In this document: one piece after another, positions 56,354 to 64,000 of the stretch | Numbering within the stretch: position 1 is the stretch's first letter | How the letters are laid out: each line of letters begins with the position of its first letter | NCBI RefSeq assembly: GCF_002920635.1 | Contig: NZ_PQSR01000010.1 | Coordinates: 62,001 to 126,000, forward strand | Source of the DNA: Streptomyces sp. Ru72 | GTDB lineage: Bacteria > Actinomycetota > Actinomycetes > Streptomycetales > Streptomycetaceae | DNA length: 64,000 bases | Direction: 5' to 3' | The notes under the pieces: model-generated | What the model was told of the DNA's origin: nothing | Databases searched by the model: none | Seen by the model: only the letters and a program-made list of their open reading frames with translations | Position numbers and translations under genes: made by a program

Positions 56354-56944
56354 TCAGCCGTTGCCGGCCCGGTGGTCGGCCCGAAGCGTCGCCGTGCGCT
56401 GGGCGAGCCTGCGCAGTGCCATGTCTCCCCACTGGAGGTTCTCCCGCTCGAAGGCCATCCCGCGCAGCAGGGTCAGGTAGGGGCCGATGCGCTCGGCCTC
56501 GGCGAAGTACGCCTCCTCGGAGCGCCCGTCGAGGAGGCGCTGCCGGAGTCTCTCGTAGCGGACGAGCTTGGCGGTGGCCCACTCCATGCGCTCGGAGATG
56601 GCATTTCGGACCGCCTCGATGTCGCCGGCGTCCAGACACTGCACCTTGACCAGCAACTCGTCTCGGATCACCGCCGGTCTGCCGGGCGGCTCGGCGGTGT
56701 AGGCGTGTACGGCCGCCCGCCCGGCCTCGGTCAAGGAGAACAGCCGCTTGTTGGGCCGGCGCTCCTGCTCGACGACGCGGGCTGTGACGAGTCCTTCGGC
56801 CTCCATGCGCTCCAGCTCCCGGTAGAGCTGCTGGGGTGTCGACATCCAGAAGTTGGCGACCGTCGCGTCGAACCCCTTCGCGAGGTCGTAACCCGACGCC
56901 TCACCCTCCAACAGCGCGGCCATGACCGCGTTCCGCAAAGCCAT
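56354..56944 (-). CDS. PadR-family transcriptional regulator
   Basis: 196 aa from MALRNAVMAALLEGEASGYD LAKGFD, a near-invariant opening of this PadR subgroup; GTG six bases earlier is possible. The winged helix continues with WMSTPQQLYRELERMEAEGL VTARVV and wing RLFSLTEAGRAAVHAY. A long Vir_act_alpha_C helical region completes it. The group often controls adjacent monooxygenases or SnoaL-like proteins. Here a SnoaL-like gene is divergent with 137 bases between. Confidence 0.92.
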   Translation of the reverse strand: MALRNAVMAALLEGEASGYDLAKGFDATVANFWMSTPQQLYRELERMEAEGLVTARVVEQERRPNKRLFSLTEAGRAAVHAYTAEPPGRPAVIRDELLVKVQCLDAGDIEAVRNAISERMEWATAKLVRYERLRQRLLDGRSEEAYFAEAERIGPYLTLLRGMAFERENLQWGDMALRRLAQRTATLRADHRAGNG

Positions 56945-56960
56945 GGGCACACGCTAACAG

Positions 56961-56981
56961 CTTCGTGAGTAGTCAACGAAG
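56961..56981. promoter_or_regulatory. PadR operator-like dyad
   Basis: cttcgt (56961-56966) and acgaag (56976-56981) form a perfect 6-base inverted repeat with a 9-base spacer, 17 bases upstream of the PadR start and between it and the SnoaL-like gene. The minus strand has TTGACT within it. This fits autoregulation and control of the divergent gene. Confidence 0.55.
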
Positions 56982-57081
56982 TGATGAGTCAGTCCCTCCA
57001 CGACATGGACAAGGCAGGGTAGCCGCCTCTAGTCTCCATACACACCTATTCAATTTGTTGAGTATGAGAAGAGGCGGACTC

Positions 57082-57474
57082 ATGCATCCCTTCCGCAAGG
57101 CCGTCGAGAGCGGTGACATGGACGCCGTGGCCGCCCTGCTGGCCGACGACGTCGTCTTCACCAGCCCGGTCGCCTTCAAGCCCTACCCCGGCAAGGCGAT
57201 GACCACTGCGATCCTGCGCGGCGTCACCCGCGTCTTCGAGGACTTCACCTACGTTCGGGAGATCGCCAACCCCGACGGCCGTGACCATGCCTTCGTCTTC
57301 ACCGCCACCGTCGCCGGCAAGAAGCTCCAGGGCTGCGACTTCCTGCACTTCGACGAGAGCGGAAAGATCGACGAATTCACGGTGATGGTGCGCCCGCTCT
57401 CCGCCGCCCAGGCACTGGCCGAGGCCATGGGCGCCCAGTTCGAGCAGATCGCCCGGGATGCCGCCGGGCAGTGA
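57082..57474 (+). CDS. SnoaL-like/NTF2-fold protein
   Basis: 130 aa from the ATG after AAGAGGCGG; an ATG at 57064 would add six residues. HPFRKAVESGDMDAVAALLA DDVVFTSPVAFKPYPGKAMT is the hallmark of nuclear-transport-factor-2-like proteins. It continues with VTRVFEDFTYVREIANPDGR, HAFVFTATVAGKKLQGCDFL HFDESGKIDEFTVMVRPLSA. The cone-shaped fold houses small-molecule isomerases, dehydratases or ligand-binding proteins; catalytic residues cannot be assigned. Probably PadR-controlled. Confidence 0.88.
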   Translation: MHPFRKAVESGDMDAVAALLADDVVFTSPVAFKPYPGKAMTTAILRGVTRVFEDFTYVREIANPDGRDHAFVFTATVAGKKLQGCDFLHFDESGKIDEFTVMVRPLSAAQALAEAMGAQFEQIARDAAGQ

Positions 57475-57493
57475 CCGCGGCGACGGACCTCGA

Positions 57494-57565
57494 CGCGGGG
57501 GCATCGGCGCGGGCAATGCCGGACTCACCGCTGCCACCACCCTGCAATGCGCGGGCCTTGCGCAC
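57494..57565 (+). pseudogene. FAD-binding Rossmann motif relic
   Basis: GGIGAGNAGLTAATTLQCAG LA reads like the start of a flavin monooxygenase (V-x-G-x-G-x2-G-L-x-A-A-x2-L-x2-A-G). It lies just after the SnoaL-like stop, a usual partner. The reading collapses into Arg/Pro-rich sequence within 10 codons. The rest of the 57475-57808 gap shows nothing certain. Confidence 0.45.
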
Positions 57566-57808
57566 CCTCCTGGCGGGGCGCCCCGACGTCCCCGGCGGCT
57601 GCGCCACTTTCCGCGTGGCGCTCCGAGTTCGCGGCGGCGTTGCATCCAGCTGCACCGGAAGGGATGGGGGTCTTCGGCCCCATCGCGTCGGTGGACCGTC
57701 CGAGGAAGTGGTCCCGCATCGGGCCGAACCGGAAGAACTGCGGGATCAGCCCCCGTAGGCGTCGCCTGCCGGCTGCATCCCGGCGGCGATCTCGAAGCCG
57801 TCGATCAG

Positions 57809-59179
57809 CTAGGAGTCGAGCGACGCGGCGCAGTGTCGGGTGTCTCTGAGACAGATGTCGATGTACCGGGTGAGGGTCAGCGCGTCCTGGGGGTCGTCGG
57901 ACCGGAATGTGACGCGGCGCAGCAGGCCGACGTCGTCGAGCGTGACGCCCTCGCGGGCGAGGACGAAGACGAGAGTGAGGAAGGCGGAGCGGGCGTTGCC
58001 GTCGTCGAAGGGGTGGAAGAAGCAGACGTCGAGACAGGCCCGTGCGGCCCGGGCGGTCAGGGGAAGGGGCCTTCCGGAGTCTTGTGTGCTCTGGGCCAGG
58101 CAGGCGTCGAGGCGGGTGCGGGTGTCCGGGCCGATGCCGTAGCGTTCCCGGCCGCCCTTGGCGAAGGCCGGCCGGTTGCGGAACAGCGGTGGCTGTGGCG
58201 TGCCCAGGACATGGTGCTGCCAGCGCTGGAGCAGTTGGAAGTCGAGCAGGGCGCCGCGTGCCGCGTCGGCCCGCAGTAGTTCCAGGGCGTCGAGCAGTCC
58301 TTGTGCGCGGGTGGGGTCTATGGCGTGGTCGAAGGTTCGGATGTCCTCCGCCGCGCCGTCGTGCGAGGGGGTCACCGGTTCGTCGCCGCCGCCGTCGGGG
58401 GCTTCGTGCCATGGCACGGTCTCGCGTACCGCGAGCCAGCGGCGCAGGTGGTCCGGCTCGGGTTCGGTGGATCGTGCGGCGTCACCCGGCCGCAGAGACA
58501 AGGCCAGTTGCTCGGCGACGTCGTCGACCAGCTCCGGGTCGGGGCCGGTCCAGCTGTGGAACCGTCCGCCGATGGCCTGCTCGACCAGTTTCTCCGCGCG
58601 GTCGGGCGGGACGCTCCAGCGGCCGAGGAACCAGGTGAGAACTTGATGGCAGTGTCCGTACCAGCCGCTGCCGCAATCGGTGCGGTCGGTCACCTGCCCG
58701 ATCAGGTTTCGGGCGCCGCGTTCCCACAGGTTTCGCTGAACCTCGATGTCGGCCAGATCCAGCGGGTACGCCTCGAAAGACCTGGCGAGGTTCTCCAGCC
58801 ACTCGCGCCACTCGCAGAGCGCAGCGACGACACGGGCGAGGGTCTCCTCCGGGGTGGTGATCGAGTCCCTGGGACAGCACCAGTTCCCCACTGGTCCTCC
58901 GTCGAAGTCGCCTTCGTCATGTGCCCAGCGCCAGCCAACGGTCCAGCGGCCGTAGTGCTCGGCAAGGGCGTGCGACATCGCGTCGGCCCAGGGCCGGCCC
59001 GTATCCCAGCTCCATGCGCTCATCGCCGGGTCAGCGAGGGGCAGGTCGGGGCGGCGGGGCACCCTCTGGGCGGGCCCGAGGGACCGCACCACCTGCGGCA
59101 CCGAAGCGCTGTCGAAGGGGTGACGCGCGGGGTCCACGTCGTCCCAAGTCAGATAACCGGGGGACAGGTCGACGATCAC
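57809..59179 (-). CDS. Fic-domain protein with atypical active-site motif
   Basis: 456 aa from GTG. The C-terminal Fic domain (about 280-440) has an HPFDDGNARSAF motif at 389-400. The consensus is HxFx(D/E)GNGRxxR: catalytic His389, Asp393, Asn395 and Arg397 are present, but Gly is Ala396 and the last Arg is Phe400. The N-terminal ~250 residues are a unique Trp/Asp-rich region (GRWTVGWRWAHDEGDFDGGP, CCPRDSITTPEETLARVVAA) of unknown function. An (S/T)xxxE(G/N) inhibitory motif was not found. Fic enzymes transfer AMP or other phosphate moieties to proteins. With the second Arg lost, substrate may differ from ATP. No antitoxin gene is adjacent. Confidence 0.8.
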   Translation of the reverse strand: MIVDLSPGYLTWDDVDPARHPFDSASVPQVVRSLGPAQRVPRRPDLPLADPAMSAWSWDTGRPWADAMSHALAEHYGRWTVGWRWAHDEGDFDGGPVGNWCCPRDSITTPEETLARVVAALCEWREWLENLARSFEAYPLDLADIEVQRNLWERGARNLIGQVTDRTDCGSGWYGHCHQVLTWFLGRWSVPPDRAEKLVEQAIGGRFHSWTGPDPELVDDVAEQLALSLRPGDAARSTEPEPDHLRRWLAVRETVPWHEAPDGGGDEPVTPSHDGAAEDIRTFDHAIDPTRAQGLLDALELLRADAARGALLDFQLLQRWQHHVLGTPQPPLFRNRPAFAKGGRERYGIGPDTRTRLDACLAQSTQDSGRPLPLTARAARACLDVCFFHPFDDGNARSAFLTLVFVLAREGVTLDDVGLLRRVTFRSDDPQDALTLTRYIDICLRDTRHCAASLDS

Positions 59180-59229
59180 TGCGCAAGCCTGCCATGTCCA
59201 TCCGACTGCGGATCAAGCGGATTACCGCT

Positions 59230-59268
59230 GGTGGCTTCTGTCCACGCATCCGGTGGACAGAAGCCACC
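59230..59268. terminator. perfect 16-bp inverted repeat upstream of the Fic gene
   Basis: ggtggcttctgtccac (59230-59245) and gtggacagaagccacc (59253-59268) are exactly complementary with a 7-base loop. It is among the strongest hairpins in the window. It lies 50 bases upstream of the Fic GTG, in its leader, so it could be an attenuator, operator or the end of a lost upstream gene, as well as a terminator. Confidence 0.5.
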
Positions 59269-59781
59269 GGCGAGGAGCGCTTCCGTGAGATGCGGGGCCG
59301 GCGCTGTGGGGAGGCCCGCCCGCGTCGGCGCGCCACCGAGCACGGCTGCGGCGCCCTCGGGTCTTCACCGATCTGCGCCGGGGCGTCAGCCCGGACCCGG
59401 CCGGCGACTCGCTAGCGGAGGTGGCGAAGTCGAGGTGCCGGGCGCGCTGTTGCGGTCCACCGCGGACCGGAACGCGGGTACGCCGTGTACGTCGAGCCGA
59501 ACGTCTGGATACGGCACCCGCTGTGAGCAGACGGGCCGCGGAGACGGAACCGCATGCTTCACATCGATCACCGACGAATGAAGAAGAGATCCAGGATGCG
59601 TGACGATCAGGCAAAGCGATTGACAAGGGACTAAGGGGCGTCAGGCCGCAAATCAGTCAGGTTCGGCAAGGATCAGTCAAGGCCTACACAAGATCAGCTC
59701 TTGGAACGGTCCACAAGTTGTTCACGGAAGGCAAGATTCAGAGCGTTTTTATCTCGCTCTTAACAACTGGAGTCCTTGCCG
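59269..59781. other. leader region of the large secreted protein; no gene
   Basis: About 510 bases. Two copies of a aatcagtcaggtt / gatcagtcaaggc motif lie at 59651-59690. ttgaca at 59620-59625 could be a -35. A small agagcg/cgctct hairpin with a T-rich loop (59740-59760) lies just before the start. A plus-strand fragment ending GYAVYVEPNVWIRHPL-stop (about 59480-59526) may be a relic. Confidence 0.4.
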
Positions 59782-62700
59782 TGCCTCTGTGGCCGCCCAG
59801 CCGCCGTCCACGCCCCCACCGCGTCGCGCGGCCCGCACGTCGTGTCCGTAGGGCGCGGCGCTCCATAGCCGTGCTGGTGCTCACCGCGCTGGCCCTGATG
59901 CTGACCACCGATCAGGCCCTTGCGGAGGGCATGGAACTGGGCCGTATTCAGCTGCCCAGCCTCAGCATGTCCTCGCTGGCGTCGTGGTTCACCGACCCGA
60001 ACTGGGGCAAGCTGCCGCACCAGCAGTCCGGCACCGCGGCCGGCCGGCGGCACCATGTGTCGGCCGCCGCGACCCAGGCGCACCGCGGCGCGGGCCACAA
60101 GCCGGGCAAGGGCCGCGGTGAGTTGGCCGCCTACCAGGCGCACCGGTCCACGGCGAAGGCGGGCAAGAGCGCCTCGTTCCGCGGCTTCGACGCCCGGACG
60201 AGCAAGCGGGTGTCCGCCAAATCGACGGCGCACTCGACGTACTACCGCAACGCCGACGGCTCGTTCAGCCGGAAGGTTTCGCCGTTCCCGCTGAACTACA
60301 AGGACTCCAAGGGCGACTGGCAGCAGATCGACACGGACGTCGCCCGCGGCTCTGACGGCCGCTTCGACGAGAAGTCCAACGCCATGGACGTCGCCTTCGC
60401 TCCGAAGGCCTCCGACCAGAAGCTCGCGTCGTTCGACAAGGACGGCAATAGCATCGCGTTCGGGCTCGACGGCGCCGCGTCGGTCGCCGGTACGGCCAAG
60501 GGCTCGACGGTCTCCTACCCGAAGGTCCTCCCCGACACCGACCTCCAGTTGACCTCGACGTCCGTCGGTATGCGCCAGGAACTGGTGCTGCACTCGGCGA
60601 AGGCCGCCAACTCCTGGGTCTTCCCCCTTCAGCTGAAGGGCCTGACGGCCGAGCTGAACAAGTCCGGCGGGGTGGACCTCCGCGACGCCCGGGGCAAGGG
60701 CGTGGCGTCGATCCCGTCGGCGTACGCGTTCGACTCGAAGATCAACAAGGTCTCCGGCGAGCGCGCGACCACGCACGCGGTGACCTACGAGCTGATCTCC
60801 GAGCACGGCAAGCCGGCGCTCCGGATGACCCTCGACAGCGCCTGGCTGCACGCCAAGGCCCGTGAGTTCCCGGTGACGGTGGACCCGGACACCTCGGTGT
60901 GGGACTACGTCCACACCACATACACGGAGTCGGGCTACTCGCCGGCGGACCGTTCGCAGGAGCAGACCATGAAGGTCGGCTCCTACGACTCCGGTACGCA
61001 CTCCGCGGTCTCGTTCGTGCAGGACTGGCGGACCAGCTTCGACGGCTCCGGCGTGACCATGGTCTCGGCGAACCTGCACCTGTACGACATCTGGGCGTCG
61101 ACGTGTACCCCGGAGTCGTTCAACGTCGCGCAGGTGTCGTCGGCGTGGGACCCCACGGACGCGATGACGTACCCCGGTCCTGCGCACGGCGCGTCGATCG
61201 GCAGCGTGACGCCCTCGGTGCCCCACGCGTGCGCGAACAACACCAGCAGTGCGACCGGCGGTGACTGGGTGACGGTGCCGCTGGACACGGCGTCCATCCA
61301 GAAGTGGGCCAGCGGCACCAGCACGGACTACGGTCTGGCGATCTACGCCACGACCACGGACAGCCTGCACTGGAAGCAGTTCGCCTCGATGGCCAACCCG
61401 GGCGACGAGCCGTACGTCGTGTACGACTACACCGGGGACATCGCGCCGATGGTCGAGGCGACCTTCCCGGCGAACAACTCCTCGGTCTCCACGGTCACGC
61501 CCGAGCTGCAGGCGTTCGCGGACTTCCAGCAGAACCCCGTCGCGCAGAAGTACGACTTCAAGGTCTACAACTCCGCGGGCACGCTGGTCGTGGACTCCGG
61601 CTGGGTGACGACCCCCAACTGGACCGTTCCGGCGGGCAAGCTGACCTGGAACACGACGTACAGCTGGACCGCGCAGGCCTACGACGGCACCAAGTACTCG
61701 ACTGTGTCCCCGATGTCGGCGCTGACCACCGAGGTGCCGCAGCCGTTCATCACCTCGGAGCTGTCGCAGAACAGCAGCGACCACGGCTACGACGCGACGA
61801 TCGGCAACTACACGACCTCCGACACGGACGCCTCCATCTCGACCGTCGGCCCCAGCCTCGACGTCGAGCGCGACTACAACTCCCGTGACTTCCGCACCTC
61901 CGGAGCCTTCGGTGCCGGCTGGTCGAGCATCTTCGACGCCAAGATCACCGAGCAGAAGAACGCGAGCGGCACCCTGACGGGTGTCGTCATGACCTACCCG
62001 GACGGCTCCGAGGTCGGGTTCGGCAAGAACTCGGACGGTACGTTCTCCGCGCCCTCGGGCCGGTTCGCGATGCTGCGGTCGGTGACCTCGCCGACCGGCT
62101 ACACGCTGACCGACAAGGACGACACCGTCTACACCTTCGCCCAGCCCGTGGGCACGGGCGTGTACGGCATCACGTCCGTGAAGGACGCCAACAACCGTTC
62201 GGTCGACTTCACCTGGGCCTCCGGTCACGTCACCAAGATGAAGTCCGCGGTCTCCGGCCGCTCCCTGAACCTCACCTGGTCCACGCCCAGCGGCGCGACG
62301 TCCGCACACGTGGCCACCGTGGTCACCGACCCGGTCACCTCCGGCGACTCCTCCACCGTCCAGACCTGGACCTACGGCTACACGGGCGACAAGCTGACGC
62401 AGGTCTGCTCGCCGCTGTCCACCACCAAGTGCACGGCGTACGGCTACACCAACGGCTCGCAGTTCCGCACCGAGGTGGAGAACGCCGGCGCGTCCTCGCT
62501 CTGGCAGCTCAACGAGTCCAGCGGCACCGTCGCGGCCAGCTCGGTGGGTGACAGCGAGGGCACGGACAACGCGACGTACAACAACGTCACGCTGGGCCAG
62601 ACCGGCCCGCTGGCCGGGTCCACCGCGACGGCGGCCCAGTTCAACGGCTCCTCCTCCTACCTCGAGCTGCCGCCGAGCCTGGCCTCCAGCTCCACCCAGC

Positions 62701-64000
62701 TGACCCTGTCGATGTGGTTCAAGACCACGACGGCTCCGGGTGTGCTGTTCTCCTACTCCACGCTGCCGATCAGCAGCAGCATGACCCAGGGCCAGTACAC
62801 CCCGGGCATCTACGTCGGCAGCGACGGCAAGCTGAACGCGGAATTCTGGAACAGCAACGCCGTCCAGCCGATCGTCTCGACCGCCGCCGTCAACGACGGC
62901 GCCTGGCACGAGGTGGTCCTCTCCGGCGCCGGCTCCAGCCAGACCCTGTACCTCGACGGTGCCAAGGTCGGCTCGCTGTCCGGCATGATCTCCTACAGCA
63001 ACGGCTACCACAGCGCGCTGCAGAACCACACCTACATCGGCGCCGGCTTCCTCGGCGGCACCTGGCCGGACGAGCCGCACTACTCGACCACGGACGACAC
63101 CGGCTACCCGACCTACTTCAACGGCACCATCGCGGACGCCGCGTTCTACCCGAGCGCGCTGACCGCCGAGCAGGTCGCCCGGATCCACACCGCGGCCACC
63201 AAGGCGTCGCCACTGCTGACGTCCATCACCCGTCCCTCGGGCAAGGCGTTCGCCGGCATCACCTACGACACCAACGCCGCCCGTGTCACCCAGCTGACCG
63301 ACGAGAACGGCGGTGTCTGGAAGCTCAACCCGCCGACCATCGCCGGTTCCAGCAACACCTACCGGGGGGCGGTGCTGGGCGACGCCCCCAACCAGTACTA
63401 CCGCTTCGGCGAGTCGGCGGGCGCCTCGACGGCACTCGACGAAGTGCACGGTGGGCAAGGAACGTACAACGCGGTGACGCTCGGCGCGAGCGGTGTGTTC
63501 AGCGACCACACCACGGCGTCGTTCAACGGCACCAGCTCCGACGTCGCGCTGCCCAGCGGCACGGTTCCGGGTTCGGGTGCCGAGTCGGTCGACATGTGGT
63601 TCAAGACCTCGACAGCCAACGGCGTGCTGTTCGCCGCGTCGAAGGACCCGTTGACGGGCGGCACCACACCCACGTCGTACACGCCCATCCTCTACGTGGG
63701 CAGCAGCGGCAAGCTGTACGGCGAGTTCTACTTCTCCGGCGGCTCCCCGAAGCCGCTCGGGTCCGCGTCCGCGGTGACCGACAACAAGTGGCACCACGTG
63801 GCCCTCTCCACGTCCGCCACCAGCCAGTCCCTGTATCTGGACGGCAACCTGGTCGGCACCCAGACCGGCACCGCCGCCATGAGCGGTCAGAACTACACCT
63901 ACGTCGGCGCGGGCTTCCTCGGCGGTAACTGGCCGGACGAGGCTCACAACAGCTCGACCAACAACACCGGCTACGCCACCTACTTCAAGGGCTCCATCGC
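59782..64000 (+). CDS. very large secreted LamG/RHS-like protein, 3' truncated by window edge
   Basis: At least 1,406 aa, GTG start with CTGGAG 8 bases upstream. An Arg-rich N-terminus and hydrophobic core SIAVLVLTALALMLTTDQALA (about 28-48) form a signal peptide. A Lys/Ala-rich segment is followed by a beta-rich DNRLRE-type domain (about 373-549), an Fn3-like segment (553-653) and an RHS/YD-like start (ISTVGPSLDVERDYNSRDFR, 683-840). Two LamG domains follow (about 906-1136 and 1203 to the edge). The LamG units share a near-identical end (YIGAGFLGGTWPDE, YVGAGFLGGNWPDE). RHS-type proteins often end in a toxin or core domain, which would lie beyond the window. Surface-attached function is likely, probably glycan binding. 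Confidence 0.88.

Noticed and set aside
59760..63947. A 1,395-codon open frame on the minus strand opposite the large secreted protein
   Set aside because: It is an antisense shadow: Arg/Val/Gly-rich, no domain, and the plus strand encodes clear LamG and RHS-like domains with a signal peptide.

Overview
The window is about 70% G+C, with strong third-position GC bias, frequent GTG starts and GGAGG-type ribosome sites. Its families (membrane-anchored STAND ATPase, SpoIIE/anti-sigma kinase phosphatase, LmeA-like lipoprotein partner of an MMPL transporter, DUF6192/RacP-type proteins, IS701-type transposase, giant secreted LamG/RHS-like protein) are typical of Streptomyces or a close actinobacterial relative. 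No rRNA, tRNA, CRISPR array, replication gene or ribosomal protein gene was seen. The mix of transporters, regulators, secreted enzymes and gene relics looks like a chromosome-arm (accessory) segment rather than core chromosome. That placement is inference.

Layout. 1-2.2 kb: C-terminal part of a NACHT/LRR STAND protein plus a Trypco2-like partner, a probable conflict-system module. 2.5-5.7 kb (minus): an unknown acidic protein, an acetyltransferase relic, a methyltransferase-NUDIX fusion and a second methyltransferase. 6.1-7.7 kb: operator-like palindromes, a secreted CE1-type esterase and the remains of its ricin/CBM13 module. 7.9-8.4 kb: nitrilase relic. 8.5-12.0 kb: tightly overlapped PadR/ABC-ATPase/FtsX-permease operon ending in a terminator hairpin. 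12.0-14.1 kb (minus): decayed zinc-ribbon/DUF6192-like/RacP-like locus with an IS scar. 14.2-18.0 kb: C45-type acyltransferase/hydrolase, N-truncated alpha/beta hydrolase, IS701-type transposase broken into three frames, small membrane protein. 18.2-26.6 kb: GNAT, HAD phosphatase, NB-ARC/TPR membrane protein, sugar acetyltransferase, MarR behind a MerR-type promoter, multidomain SpoIIE phosphatase. 27.3-31.0 kb: divergent XRE regulator/quinone oxidoreductase and a Tat-exported LamG-cysteine-peptidase-fold protein. 31.4-36.0 kb: GrpB, transposase relic, MMPL transporter divergent from TetR-LmeA. 36-46.8 kb: class II glutamine amidotransferase, HSL-type hydrolase with WYL regulator, nucleotidyltransferase, frameshifted methyltransferase, MFS exporter divergent from an ArsR/DUF5937 regulator. 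47-53.2 kb: two APC-superfamily permeases flanking a GntR regulator, PH-like membrane protein, GNAT. 53.3-59.3 kb: Lrp relic, KatG, divergent PadR/SnoaL-like pair, atypical Fic protein. 59.8-64.0 kb: start of a very large secreted LamG/RHS-like protein cut by the window edge.

Two themes stand out. First, many regulator-target pairs are divergent or overlapping, with visible inverted-repeat operators between them (PadR 8.5 kb, TetR 34.6 kb, ArsR 45.6 kb, PadR 57 kb, MerR-type 23.5 kb). Second, gene relics are unusually dense: at least twelve broken or fragmentary genes (GNAT, CBM13, nitrilase, DUF6192-like, zinc ribbon, transposases, amino-acid permease, FAD monooxygenase, Lrp, methyltransferase) lie between intact ones. 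This suggests a region of repeated insertion and decay, although a few single-base frameshifts could be sequencing errors. I did not find a single clearly new multi-gene system. The best candidates for a second look are the STAND modules, the methyltransferase-NUDIX pair, the atypical Fic protein with its upstream hairpin, and the secreted LamG proteins.
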